A stretch of 64,000 nucleotides of DNA from NCBI GenBank assembly GCA_963782605.1, contig CAWAKK010000012.1:124001-188000 (forward strand). Reading direction: 5' to 3'. Positions 50,566 through 59,367 of the stretch are shown in pieces. This DNA is from JBDTSW01 sp963782605 (GTDB lineage Bacteria; Actinomycetota; Thermoleophilia; Solirubrobacterales; 70-9). Every line of letters starts with the position of its first letter. Position 1 is the stretch's first letter. A program made the translations under genes and the position numbers. The notes under the pieces were generated by a model that was given only the letters and a program-made list of their open reading frames with translations, did not search any database and had not been told where the DNA came from.

Positions 50566-51612
50566 ATGGCGGACAAGGCCACCGACATCGCGAAGGCGCT
50601 GGACCGCGCCTACGAGGAGGCCGAGGCGCTCGACGTCGATCTCGACTCGGCGCGCCTGGTGATCTTCTCGGATCATCACCGGGGGGCTCGTGATCCGGCC
50701 GACGACTTTCGCCGCTGCGAGCGCGCCTACAGCGCCGCGCTCGGACACTACCTGGAGGCCGGGTTCGTCCTGCTCGCCCTGGGGGACGTGGAGGAGCTCT
50801 GGGAATGCACGCCCGAGGAGGCGCTGCGCGCTTACCCCGAGGTCCTGGCGCTCGAGTCCGAGTTCCATGCGGCAGGGCGCCTCCACCGCTTCTTCGGCAA
50901 CCACGACGACCACTGGCGCGATGCGAACCAGGTGGCGAAGCACCTCCATCCTCAGTTCCCCGGCCTCGAGGTTCGCGAGTCGCTGCGGCTCAACCTGGAG
51001 CGCGCGGGCGAGCCGCTCGGCGAGATCCTCTGCGCCCATGGCCACCAGGGCACGGCCGGAAGCGACCGGTTCGCCTGGCTCTCGCGACTCGTCCTGCGCT
51101 ACATCTGGCGTCCGCTGCAGCGTCGCATCGACTTCGGGACAGTGACCCCGGCGAGCGACTGGGAGCTGCGCCGCGAGCACGACTCCGCGATGTTCGCGTG
51201 GGCACGAGGCCACGTGGCCCGGCCGATCCTGATCACAGGTCACACCCATCGTCCGGTCTTCGCGACCAGCCGTCCACCCGCGCCGCGCCACAGGTCCGAA
51301 GGAACGGTGACCGACGACCTTGCCGATGCCCGCCGCCTCGGGCAAGAGCGAGCGATCCCTGAGCTGCGCGCCGAGCTCGAGCTGATCCGAGCCGAGGGCC
51401 GCCGGGGAGACCCGCCCCCGGTACCGATCACCCCTCCCTGCTACTTCAACACCGGCGCCTGCTCCTTCGCCGACGGGGACGTCACCGGCCTCGAGATCAC
51501 CGAGGGGAAGATTCGCCTCGTTCGCTGGCTCGACGACGACGCCGAGCCGCGGGCCAAACTGCTCGTGGAGGACGACCTCGCCGAGATCCTGGGACAGGTG
51601 CGGGCGGCGTAG
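50566..51612 (+). CDS. Calcineurin-like metallophosphoesterase
   Basis: A 348-residue cytoplasmic phosphoesterase with all metal motifs: FSDHHRG, LLALGDVEELWE, FFGNHDDHW, CAHGHQGTAG and ITGHTHRPVF. GDVEELWE resembles the UDP-2,3-diacylglucosamine hydrolase (LpxH) pattern, but the rest does not clearly match, and lipid A is not expected in this lineage. Substrate unknown. ATG start. Confidence 0.88.
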   Translation: MADKATDIAKALDRAYEEAEALDVDLDSARLVIFSDHHRGARDPADDFRRCERAYSAALGHYLEAGFVLLALGDVEELWECTPEEALRAYPEVLALESEFHAAGRLHRFFGNHDDHWRDANQVAKHLHPQFPGLEVRESLRLNLERAGEPLGEILCAHGHQGTAGSDRFAWLSRLVLRYIWRPLQRRIDFGTVTPASDWELRREHDSAMFAWARGHVARPILITGHTHRPVFATSRPPAPRHRSEGTVTDDLADARRLGQERAIPELRAELELIRAEGRRGDPPPVPITPPCYFNTGACSFADGDVTGLEITEGKIRLVRWLDDDAEPRAKLLVEDDLAEILGQVRAA

Positions 51613-51630
51613 GTGGAACCGGCCTCGGCA

Positions 51631-51659
51631 CCTTCAATGCCAGTCGTTTGGTTGTTCGC
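51631..51659 (-). repeat. 3'-end motif copy D (GCATTG motif)
   Basis: The sense strand reads GCGAACAACCAAACGACTGG and then CATTGAAGG, six bases past the GMC oxidoreductase stop at 51665. Lies between two convergent genes. Confidence 0.5.
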
Positions 51660-51664
51660 CCGGC

Positions 51665-54055
51665 CTACAGTCGCTCGGCGATCGCCGGCCCCGCGCGATG
51701 CGCCAGCGCCATCACCGTGAGCTGCGGGTTCACGCCGATCGTCGTTGGAAACACCGAGGCATCGCATAGGTGCAGGTTCTCGGTCCCGTGGACCAGGAAC
51801 GAGCGCGGATCGACGACCGAGTCCGCCGCATCAAGCCCGAGTGAGTTGCCGCCCTGCGGATGACCCGTGCCGAGCTGGATGTCGCTCGAATCGGTGACGA
51901 TCTCGTCGAGCTCGTCCAGCTGGTCTGCGGTGGTGAACGAGTGGTATGTGAAGGTCGCGGGCATCACGCGGATGGCGCCGGCCTTGAGGTAGATGCGACC
52001 GGCGAGCTTCAACCCGGCCAGCAATCGGGCGAGGTCCGCGGGGTCGGGGGTGTAGACGACGTCGGCGCCCCCGAACGTGGCCTTCTCCACCCGGGCGTTC
52101 GAGCGGGAGCCCACGATCACGCCAGTCGCGGCCATGTGCGCGTAGCGCAGCATGTTGCGACGGTGGTCCTCGAACCATCCCGGCATCGCCAGCGCCTGCG
52201 ACAGCACCGGGTTGAACCAGGTCTCCATCACGTAGTCGGGCACTCCGCGCGGGCGGTAGACGTGCGTGATCTGAAGACCGGCGTAATTATCGAGCCGCTC
52301 CTCGAAGTCAGCCGTCATTGCGGAGCCGATGTTGAAGCCGAGGCCCTTGCCCACGGCGCTGCCGCCGATCCCGCTGCGACCGAGGAGGTAGCTCGAGCTG
52401 ACCGCGCCACCGGCGACAACGAAGCGATCGGCACGCAAGTGAATCTTGCGACCGTCCGCGCGGCAGGAGATCGATTCGACTTTTCCGTTCGAGCTCTCGA
52501 TGCCCTCGGCGGCGCACTCGGAGATGATCCGCAGCTCCCCTCGCCCACCCGCGGCCTGCGCCTGTGGCAGCAGCGTGTCCAGCATCGAGAGCTTGCGGCC
52601 GTACGCACAGCCGATGTTGCAGTACCCGCACCCCAGGCAGTCATGGATGTTGGCCGCGATCGGCTCGAACACCCTTGCCGAGTCCTTCAGCTCGAGCTTC
52701 TCGATTCCATCCAGGAACTTGCCGACGCCTGCAGCGAACACGTCGTCCGGCTGGGTGCGGATTCCGAGTAGCTCGATGACGTCGTCGATGTCGCCCTGAA
52801 ATCCCTCGAGGGCGCCATCGCACCGCCTGTTCCAGTCGTCCACCACCTCAGCCGGCGTGGGGATCGAGACAGCGTTGTTGATCACCGTGGTCCCGCCGAC
52901 GCACATGCCCTGCAACACCTGAAGCCGGAAGTCGCGGGCGAGCTGCACGGCCCCATCGCGATAGAGGCGAGCGAGCATCTCGGCCTCGTCCTCCGTGAAA
53001 TCGGCGGGGTCCTCATGCCGCCCACGTTCGACCATCACGACGCGTTTGCCCTCGCCGACCAGGCGATGGGCGATGACGCTGGCGGCGGCGCCTGAGCCCA
53101 CGATCGCCACCTCGCTCTGGACGACCTCGTCGCGCAGAGCCGGTCCCCGCTCGACCTCGAGCCCGCCCGGGCGCTTGCGGAGCTTCGGGTCGAAGCCGGG
53201 GCGCCTCGAGAACGGCACATAGCCCACCTCCTCCCAACTGGCCTCGTCCCCGTAGTAGCCGAGATAGACCATCTGCTGGGACAGGCGCACCATCGCCTGG
53301 ACGAGCCAGCGCCGCAGCGAGCCGATTCGCCGCCGCGCGACGTCCCCGCGAAAGCGCTTCTCGAGGAACTCCCGGCGTTCGTCGCGCGCCATCATCATCA
53401 GCGGGAGGTGCAGATAGAGGAGCGGGTAGAAGGCGATCCCCACGAGCGCCGCCTTGATCAACCACTTGCGTCTGGCATCGAACCGCCGCAGGTAGTGGTC
53501 CACGTTCACCGCAACCTGCTCGGCCGAGAGGGTCGTCGCCTCGGCGGTGAGCAGGCACTCGGCTAGGGCCTCGAGCGTGCGGAACTGACCAGGAGCCAGG
53601 TACCGCAAGCTATGCCGCGCCTTCACGGCCGCCCGGTGCAGGACCGCGAAGCCGACGGCGAGCCCACCCTGCAAGCCGATACCCATCCACATGATCGCCG
53701 TCATCGAGAGCTCGAGTCCGAAGACGTCGAAGACCTGACCCGTGTCTCCCCAGATCAAGATCGCGATAGCGGCGATGACCCAGGCGACGAGCCCGACGAC
53801 GATGAGGCTGATGGCGCGCGAGAAGCGGCGGATGTCCGAAGCCGCGAGCGCGCACAGCCCCGCGAAGAACATCGACTTGACGAACGAGTTCGCCACGAAC
53901 GGGAGCTGCACCCAGCTTTTCGTGGTCCCCCAAGCAAGCGCCGGCAGCAGGTAGACGAGCGTCTCCAGGAAGAAGCTCGTGCCGGCGATCCGAACCCACC
54001 GGCGCAACCGAAGCTCCTGCGGCTCAAGCGCCTGCACGAATCGGAATCTTCCCAC
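51665..54055 (-). CDS. Membrane-anchored GMC oxidoreductase with a four-Cys iron-sulfur-like motif
   Basis: A 796-residue protein. Residues 1-140 contain about four membrane helices. The FAD site VAIVGSGAAASVIAHRL starts near residue 316. The C-terminal GMC features are TGHPQGGNSLG and VNPQLTVMALAHRAG with the catalytic His/Asn region. Between them, Cys473, Cys476, Cys479 and Cys483 form CX2CX2CX3C (CLGCGYCNIGC), a pattern able to hold an Fe-S cluster and seen in long-chain alcohol oxidase-like GMC enzymes. Substrate probably a lipid or sterol alcohol (inferred). ATG start. Confidence 0.88.
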   Translation of the reverse strand: MGRFRFVQALEPQELRLRRWVRIAGTSFFLETLVYLLPALAWGTTKSWVQLPFVANSFVKSMFFAGLCALAASDIRRFSRAISLIVVGLVAWVIAAIAILIWGDTGQVFDVFGLELSMTAIMWMGIGLQGGLAVGFAVLHRAAVKARHSLRYLAPGQFRTLEALAECLLTAEATTLSAEQVAVNVDHYLRRFDARRKWLIKAALVGIAFYPLLYLHLPLMMMARDERREFLEKRFRGDVARRRIGSLRRWLVQAMVRLSQQMVYLGYYGDEASWEEVGYVPFSRRPGFDPKLRKRPGGLEVERGPALRDEVVQSEVAIVGSGAAASVIAHRLVGEGKRVVMVERGRHEDPADFTEDEAEMLARLYRDGAVQLARDFRLQVLQGMCVGGTTVINNAVSIPTPAEVVDDWNRRCDGALEGFQGDIDDVIELLGIRTQPDDVFAAGVGKFLDGIEKLELKDSARVFEPIAANIHDCLGCGYCNIGCAYGRKLSMLDTLLPQAQAAGGRGELRIISECAAEGIESSNGKVESISCRADGRKIHLRADRFVVAGGAVSSSYLLGRSGIGGSAVGKGLGFNIGSAMTADFEERLDNYAGLQITHVYRPRGVPDYVMETWFNPVLSQALAMPGWFEDHRRNMLRYAHMAATGVIVGSRSNARVEKATFGGADVVYTPDPADLARLLAGLKLAGRIYLKAGAIRVMPATFTYHSFTTADQLDELDEIVTDSSDIQLGTGHPQGGNSLGLDAADSVVDPRSFLVHGTENLHLCDASVFPTTIGVNPQLTVMALAHRAGPAIAERL

Positions 54056-54098
54056 CGTTGCGCCGCCCGCGCGGCCTCGATCAGCCCTCCAGGGCGTC

Positions 54099-54344
54099 CT
54101 AGGCGAAGAGGTGGCGTGCGACCTCGTCCAGCTTGGGGGTCTCGCCGGAGCCGTTGGCCAGCAAGAAGAGCAGCACCGCCGCCACGATCAGCGTGATCCC
54201 CAGCGTCACGGCCAGCGGAGAGCGGGCCGATTGCCCCCACGCCCCGACGAGGAAACCCAGCACCAGCAAGGCGAGGTAAGGCATGAGGTCGCCGAGCGAC
54301 GTCGCCGCTTGGGAGAGGGGCACCAGCACGGGGAAGTCGGGCAT
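54099..54344 (-). CDS. Small two-helix membrane protein
   Basis: An 81-residue protein with helices LMPYLALLVLGFLVGAWGQ and LAVTLGITLIVAAVLLFLLA, a short polar N-terminus and a KLDEVARHLFA tail. No family recognised. ATG start. Divergent from the MoxR ATPase gene, 21 bases apart, so they may share a promoter region. Confidence 0.65.
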   Translation of the reverse strand: MPDFPVLVPLSQAATSLGDLMPYLALLVLGFLVGAWGQSARSPLAVTLGITLIVAAVLLFLLANGSGETPKLDEVARHLFA

Positions 54345-54365
54345 CCCGGCATTATCATCGGCCCG

Positions 54366-55262
54366 GTGCCGGGATCCATCGATTCAGTCGCCGACGTGCG
54401 CAGCGGCCTCGCCGAGGCGGGGTACCTCGCGGACGAATCCGCCGCGCTCGTCGCCTACCTCGCCCAGCGCCTGGGCAAGCCCGTCATGGTCGAGGGCCCG
54501 GCCGGGGTAGGCAAGACCGAGCTCGCCAAGGCCATCTCACGGGTATCCGGGCGCGAGCTGATCCGCCTGCAGTGTTACGAGGGCCTTGACGAGGCCAAAG
54601 CGCTCTATGAGTGGAACTACCGGCGCCAGCTCCTGCGGATCCAGGCCTCCCCGGACGAGTCGAGCGATGCCTTCGACCAGATCTTCTCTGAGGATTTCCT
54701 GCTCACGCGGCCGCTCTTGCAGGCGATCGCATCGGCAGAGCCCGTCGTGCTGCTCATCGACGAGATCGACAAGACCGACCAAGAGTTCGAGGCGATGCTC
54801 TTGGAGGTCCTCTCCGACTTCCAGATCTCGATCCCAGAGCTCGGCGTGATCGAGGCGCGCACGCATCCCGTCGTCGTCCTTACCTCGAACAACTCACGCG
54901 AGCTCACCGAGGCCTTAAAGCGCCGCTGCCTGTATCTCTGGCTCGACTACCCGGAGGTCGAGCGCGAGCTGGAGATCATTCGCCTGCATGTCCCCGAGCT
55001 CGACGAGCATCTGGCTCGGCGGCTGGTTGAGGTCGTCCACATGGTCCGCTCCCTGGACCTGAAGAAGCCCCCCTCGATCGCCGAGTCGATCGACTGGGCG
55101 CGGGCCCTGCTGCTGCTCGGCGCCGACGACATCGACCGCGCGGTATTCGAGCGGACGATGAGCATCATCGTCAAGCACCGCACCGATATCGATCTGGTCG
55201 CAGAGCGTGTCGGGGTAAAGCTCGGCTCCGAGGGCAAGCTCGACCTCGGGGCGACCGGCTAG
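54366..55262 (+). CDS. MoxR-family AAA+ ATPase (CoxD-like)
   Basis: A 298-residue AAA+ protein. Walker A EGPAGVGKTELAK, Walker B VVLLIDEIDKTD, sensor 1 VVLTSNNSRELTEALKRRC and pore-loop region YEGLDEAKALYEW, a CoxD-like feature. GTG 54366 gives the normal family start; the longer frame upstream is antisense to the small membrane-protein gene. Ends six bases before a VWA gene, a standard MoxR/VWA pair that acts in protein maturation or metal insertion. Confidence 0.9.
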   Translation: MPGSIDSVADVRSGLAEAGYLADESAALVAYLAQRLGKPVMVEGPAGVGKTELAKAISRVSGRELIRLQCYEGLDEAKALYEWNYRRQLLRIQASPDESSDAFDQIFSEDFLLTRPLLQAIASAEPVVLLIDEIDKTDQEFEAMLLEVLSDFQISIPELGVIEARTHPVVVLTSNNSRELTEALKRRCLYLWLDYPEVERELEIIRLHVPELDEHLARRLVEVVHMVRSLDLKKPPSIAESIDWARALLLLGADDIDRAVFERTMSIIVKHRTDIDLVAERVGVKLGSEGKLDLGATG

Positions 55263-55268
55263 GACCCG

Positions 55269-56660
55269 GTGGCTCGCCCGCCAGCCTCGGAGTCAGACCT
55301 CCCCCCCGGCCTCGCGCCCAGGGTCATCGACTTCTGCGAGCAGCTGCGTGCAGAGGGCCTCGCCGTGGGCACGTCGGAGATCCTCGACGCCTTCGAGGCC
55401 CTCGATCAGATCTCGTGGGCCAAGCGCGAGGACTTCCGCGAGGCGCTGGCCGCGACGGTTGCGAAGTCCCAGGAGGATCGGCGCGTGTTCGAGCTGCTCT
55501 TCGAGCGCTTTTTCTTTCGTGCTCCCGAGGTCGAGGCCCTCGCGAAGGGGCTCGGCGAGGGCGACCGCCGCGGCGGCTCCGAGCGCCTGGACCTGGCGGA
55601 GCTGCGCGAAGCCGTCCGTCAGGCGATCGTTGCCGGCAACGACGGCGAAATGCGCGATCTGGCGCGACTCGTGATCGCGGCGTTCGGGCGCCAGGGGGAG
55701 GGCTCGGGCGTGGTCGGTGTGGATATCCAGCGCATCAGGCGCACGCTCGGGCTGCAGACACAGACGCACACGGCGGAGCGAGATCCCGGCGAGCCGCCGC
55801 TCGATCGCGAGGCGATCAACCGTTTCGAGCGCCATCTGCGCTCAGAGCTCGAGCGGGCACTCATCGAACGGACGCAGAAGCTGCCACCTTCGCGACCCCT
55901 GGCCGAGCTCGATCGCGCGCTGCCGACGAGCCCGGCGCAGGATCTGGCCGCGGTGCATCGCGCGGTCGCTCAGCTCAAGCGCCGCCTCGCGACGCTCGGC
56001 CACGAGCAGCGCGGCCGCCGCCGCGGAGCCGTCGTGGACATGCGCCGAACGATGCGCGCCTCGCTCGAGACGGGTGGGGTGCCACTGCGACTTCGCTACC
56101 GGCCGAAGCGGCCCCGCCGCCCCGAGATCTACGTGCTCTGCGACGTCTCCACCTCGGTGACCTCGGCGAGCGTGTTCTTCCTCTCGGTCCTTCACGCGCT
56201 CCACGATTCGTTTCGCCGCCTGCGCAGCTATGTCTTCATCGAGCGGATCTCCGAGGTCACCGAGGTCTTCGAGCGAGAGCGGGATTTCCGCGAGATCTCC
56301 AAGGCGATCTCAAGCGAGGGCGGCGTCGCCGACGTCTCCGGGTACACGGACTACGGCCGGGTCTGGCTGGAGTTCGGCGAGCTGATCGCCTCCGAGCTGG
56401 ACCCTCGCTCGACGATCATCGTCCTCGGGGACGCGCGAACGAACGGCCGGGAGCCCCACGCCGACGTGTTCGCCCGGGTGGCGGAGCGCGCCGGGCGCAC
56501 CTTCTGGCTCAACCCCGAGCCACGCCTCTACTGGAACTACGGCGACTCGGTCATGTCCGCATACGAGCACCACTGCACGGCCGCCTTCGAGTGCTGGACC
56601 ACGAGCCACCTCGAGAACTTCGTCAACGTGGTCGCGGGCGGCCAGCCGGTCGCCGACTAG
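55269..56660 (+). CDS. CoxE-like von Willebrand factor A domain protein
   Basis: A 463-residue protein. The N-terminal half is helical and charged. The C-terminal VWA domain has MIDAS residues DVSTSVTS, then GYTDYGRVWLEF and VLGDARTNG. Order and spacing with the upstream ATPase match CoxD-CoxE, which mature CO dehydrogenase in Oligotropha, but no coxMSL genes are in this window, so the client is unknown. GTG start, six bases after the ATPase. Confidence 0.9.
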   Translation: MARPPASESDLPPGLAPRVIDFCEQLRAEGLAVGTSEILDAFEALDQISWAKREDFREALAATVAKSQEDRRVFELLFERFFFRAPEVEALAKGLGEGDRRGGSERLDLAELREAVRQAIVAGNDGEMRDLARLVIAAFGRQGEGSGVVGVDIQRIRRTLGLQTQTHTAERDPGEPPLDREAINRFERHLRSELERALIERTQKLPPSRPLAELDRALPTSPAQDLAAVHRAVAQLKRRLATLGHEQRGRRRGAVVDMRRTMRASLETGGVPLRLRYRPKRPRRPEIYVLCDVSTSVTSASVFFLSVLHALHDSFRRLRSYVFIERISEVTEVFERERDFREISKAISSEGGVADVSGYTDYGRVWLEFGELIASELDPRSTIIVLGDARTNGREPHADVFARVAERAGRTFWLNPEPRLYWNYGDSVMSAYEHHCTAAFECWTTSHLENFVNVVAGGQPVAD

Positions 56661-56683
56661 CGCCTCCGATCCGCTCATCTAGA

Positions 56684-56796
56684 CTCCGCGCTTCAAGTCA
56701 GGGGTGCTCGCGGGCAAGCGGGCTGAGATTGCGCCTATCGAGACCTTCACTCGGCGCCGACCCTCGGAACCTGTCGCGGTAATGCGCGCGGAGGGA
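56684..56796 (+). promoter_or_regulatory. TPP riboswitch (THI element) controlling thiXYZ-type operon
   Basis: The conserved THI-box pieces appear in order: GGGGTGC near 56701, GGCTGAGATT near 56721, then ACCCTCGGAACCTG near 56760 and CGGTAATGCG near 56777. The outer strands CTCCGCGC (56684-56691) and GCGCGGAG (56786-56793) are exactly complementary, and the latter contains the start of the Shine-Dalgarno GGAGGGA before ATG 56800. TPP binding should therefore hide the ribosome site and lower translation. Pattern-based call; covariance scoring not run. Confidence 0.9.
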
Positions 56797-56799
56797 GTG

Positions 56800-57576
56800 A
56801 TGGAAGCTCGCAAAGCCGAAGCTGTGGCCGTGGAGCTGAGTGGCGCTCGGTTCTCCTTCGGCGAACTCGACGTGCTCGCGGGCATCGATTGTCGCGCCGA
56901 CCCGGGCGAGGTCGTGGCGCTCGTGGGCCCCTCGGGGTGCGGCAAGTCGACCCTCTTGGAGTTGATCTGCGGCTTGCGCGAGCCCGGGGACGGGACCGTC
57001 GAGGTCGCAGGAGCACAGGACGGCCGCCTTGCCCAGGTCGTGCTCATGCCACAGCGCGACTCGCTCCTGGCTTGGCTCAGCGCCGAGGACAACGCGGGGA
57101 TCGGGCTCCGAAACCACGGCGTCTCACGATCCGAGGCACGCAGCGAAGCCGCTCCGATGCTGCGCAGGTTCGGGCTCGCCGGCTTCGAGCAGACGCCACC
57201 CTTCGAGCTCTCCGGCGGCATGCGCCAACGCGTGGCGTTCGCGAGGACGCTGCTCGTCGGCAAACCGGTGCTTGCGCTCGACGAGCCCTTCGCATCGCTC
57301 GACGCCTTCACGCGTGCGGGGATGCAGGAGTGGCTCGCCGAGGCGCTCACGATGGCGAAGCGCACCACCGTGCTCGTAAGCCACGACACCGAGGAGGCGC
57401 TCTACCTCGCCGACCGCGTCGTGGTGCTCTCGGCGCGCCCGGCTCGGGTGATGCGTGAGATCGCCTCGCCGGTCCCGCGGCTGCGTCCCCGCACCCAGGC
57501 GGTCACCGACCCAGAGTTCATTCGCGCCCGGGCTGAGGCGATGGAGGCCCTCGAGGAGGCCGCCCATGCGAGCTAG
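56800..57576 (+). CDS. thiZ: ABC transporter ATPase for thiamine pyrimidine precursor (ThiZ-type)
   Basis: A 258-residue ABC ATPase of the nitrate/sulfonate/taurine group. Walker A GPSGCGKSTL, Q-loop MPQRDSLLAW, signature LSGGMRQR, Walker B VLALDEPFASLD, H-loop VSHDTEEAL. The TPP riboswitch in front, and the permease and binding protein behind, identify it as the importer of a thiamine precursor, by analogy with ThiXYZ taking up a formylaminopyrimidine. ATG 56800 lies just after GGAGGGA; the longer frame from 56704 would run through the riboswitch and is rejected. Confidence 0.85.
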   Translation: MEARKAEAVAVELSGARFSFGELDVLAGIDCRADPGEVVALVGPSGCGKSTLLELICGLREPGDGTVEVAGAQDGRLAQVVLMPQRDSLLAWLSAEDNAGIGLRNHGVSRSEARSEAAPMLRRFGLAGFEQTPPFELSGGMRQRVAFARTLLVGKPVLALDEPFASLDAFTRAGMQEWLAEALTMAKRTTVLVSHDTEEALYLADRVVVLSARPARVMREIASPVPRLRPRTQAVTDPEFIRARAEAMEALEEAAHAS

Positions 57577-58363
57577 GACTCGTGCCCGAAACGCGCTTGC
57601 ACCCGTGCTGCTCGTGGTCGTCTTGCTCGGCGTTTGGGAGCTCGTAGCGCGCTGGGAGGTGCTCGCCGAGGCGCTCGACATCAAGCCGTTCCTGATCCCA
57701 GCGCCGAGCGACATCGCCGAGTCGCTGTGGGAGGACCGCGCGCTGCTCGCCGAGAACGCGTGGGTCACCGCGCTCGAGGTGGTGGGCGGGTTGGTGATCG
57801 CGATCGCCGCAGGCTGGGCGCTCGCCGTCGCCATGTACCACTCCCCTACGATCCGGCGCGCGCTCTACCCCGTGCTCATCGCCACGCAGACGGTTCCGAT
57901 TATCGCAATCGCACCGATCCTCATCGTCTGGTTCGGCTTTGGGATCGGGCCGAAGCTGGCCATCATCGCGCTCGTGTGCTTCTTCCCGGTGACCGTCAAC
58001 ACATTCGACGGTCTGCGGAGCGTCGATACCGGGCTCGTGCGCATGATGCGAACACTCGATGCTGATCGCTGGCAGATCCTGCGCCACCTCGAAGCTCCCG
58101 CATCGCTCCCCTACTTCTTCAGCGGCGCCAAGGTGGCTGCCGCCGTCGCCGTGATCGCTGCGGTGTTCGGCGAGTGGTCCGGCGCTTCGGCGGAGCGCGG
58201 TGGGCTCGGGCACCTGATCCTGATCTCACAAGGTCAGCTTCAAACCGCCCGGGTCTTCGCGGCGATCGTCGTCCTCTCGGCGATCGCGCTGGCGCTGGTG
58301 GGCCTGCTCAGCCTCGCCCAGCGGCACTTCGCCGGGTGGGCTCAAGCGGGGCGCTCGGCATGA
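57566..58363 (+). CDS. thiX: ABC transporter permease (ThiX-type)
   Basis: A 265-residue permease with about six helices. The coupling-helix EAA region is DGLRSVDTGLVRMMRTLDAD and RWQILRHLEAPASLPYFFSG. The start IKPFLIPAPSDIAESLWEDR is typical of the SsuC/TauC/ThiX group. ATG 57566 overlaps the ATPase by 11 bases, with GAGGAGG upstream. Stop overlaps the binding-protein gene (ATGA). Confidence 0.88.
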   Translation: MRARTRARNALAPVLLVVVLLGVWELVARWEVLAEALDIKPFLIPAPSDIAESLWEDRALLAENAWVTALEVVGGLVIAIAAGWALAVAMYHSPTIRRALYPVLIATQTVPIIAIAPILIVWFGFGIGPKLAIIALVCFFPVTVNTFDGLRSVDTGLVRMMRTLDADRWQILRHLEAPASLPYFFSGAKVAAAVAVIAAVFGEWSGASAERGGLGHLILISQGQLQTARVFAAIVVLSAIALALVGLLSLAQRHFAGWAQAGRSA

Positions 58364-59358
58364 TGCGCCTGAGAGCCGCGTGTGCGATCGCCATGGTCAC
58401 CGCCATCCTGGCGGCGGCATGTGGCGAGAAGGACGAGGACGCCAACGGACCGCCGTCGGAGCCGTTCACCCTCGCTCTCGACTTCTACGTCAACCCGGAT
58501 CACGCCGGGATCTTTCGCGCGCTCGAGCGCGGCGACTTCGACGACGAGGCGGGGCTGGAGGTCGAGGCGCGTGTCCCGGCTGACCCCTCCGCCCCGATCC
58601 GCCAGGTGGCGGCTGGAGAAGCCGACCTCGCGATCTCCTATGAGCCCGAGGTCCTGATCGCGCACGATCAAGGGTTGCCGGTGAAGGCCGTCGCGGCCAT
58701 CGTTGCGGAGCCGCTCACATCGCTCATCTCGCTGCCCGAGGCCGGTATCGACAATCCCTCTGATCTCGACGGGAAGACGATCGCGACCGCGGGCATCCCG
58801 TACCAGTCGGCCTTCCTCGAGGCGATCCTCGCCACCGAGGGCCTCGATCCCGAGGACGTCCAGCAGGTCGAGGTCGGCCTCGGCCTCCTACCAGCCGTGC
58901 TCTCCGGACGGGCGGACGCGATGCTCGGGGGCTTTCGCAACGTCGAGGGGGTGGACCTCGAGCTGCGAGGGGAGGAGCCCCTCGTCGTGCCCGTCGACGA
59001 GCTGGGAATCCCCACCTACGACGAGCTTGTCCTGGTGGCGAGCACCGGGACGATCGAGCAGGACCCGCAGGCGATCCGCGCCTTCCTGACCGCGCTCGAG
59101 CGTGGTACGCGCGACGCGGTGGCCAATCCGAAGGAGGCCACCGAGGCGGTCCTCGCCGCCGGCGACGGGCTCGAGCGAAAGCTGACGGCCGCCGAAGTCG
59201 ACGCCACCCTGCCGCTGTTGCTCCCAGAGCGATCAAGGCCGTTCGGCTACCTGGAGCCGGACGAGTGGGAGCGCTTCGCTCGGTTCATGGCCGATCAAGG
59301 CCTGATCGACCGAAGCCCTGCCGCCGACGAGGTCCTGACGAACGAGCTCTTGCCCTGA
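58360..59358 (+). CDS. thiY: Lipoprotein substrate-binding protein for pyrimidine precursor (ThiY/Thi5-like)
   Basis: A 332-residue lipoprotein. The signal ends with lipobox LAAAC (Cys21) and an acidic spacer. The NMT1/THI5-like fold shows FTLALDFYVNPDHAGIFRAL, VAAGEADLAISYEPEVLIA, SLISLPEAGIDNPSDLDGKT and IATAGIPYQSAFLEAIL. The start pattern with Asp-Phe-Tyr and Asn-Pro-Asp-His is the Thi5/ThiY ligand site as known for the family. ATG 58360 overlaps the permease stop. Third gene of the TPP-controlled unit. Confidence 0.9.
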   Translation: MMRLRAACAIAMVTAILAAACGEKDEDANGPPSEPFTLALDFYVNPDHAGIFRALERGDFDDEAGLEVEARVPADPSAPIRQVAAGEADLAISYEPEVLIAHDQGLPVKAVAAIVAEPLTSLISLPEAGIDNPSDLDGKTIATAGIPYQSAFLEAILATEGLDPEDVQQVEVGLGLLPAVLSGRADAMLGGFRNVEGVDLELRGEEPLVVPVDELGIPTYDELVLVASTGTIEQDPQAIRAFLTALERGTRDAVANPKEATEAVLAAGDGLERKLTAAEVDATLPLLLPERSRPFGYLEPDEWERFARFMADQGLIDRSPAADEVLTNELLP

Positions 59359-59367
59359 CGAAGCTGG

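Noticed and set aside
56704..56799. Upstream start for the ThiZ-type ATPase
   Set aside because: The stretch is the TPP riboswitch itself; GGAGGGA just before ATG 56800 decides the start.
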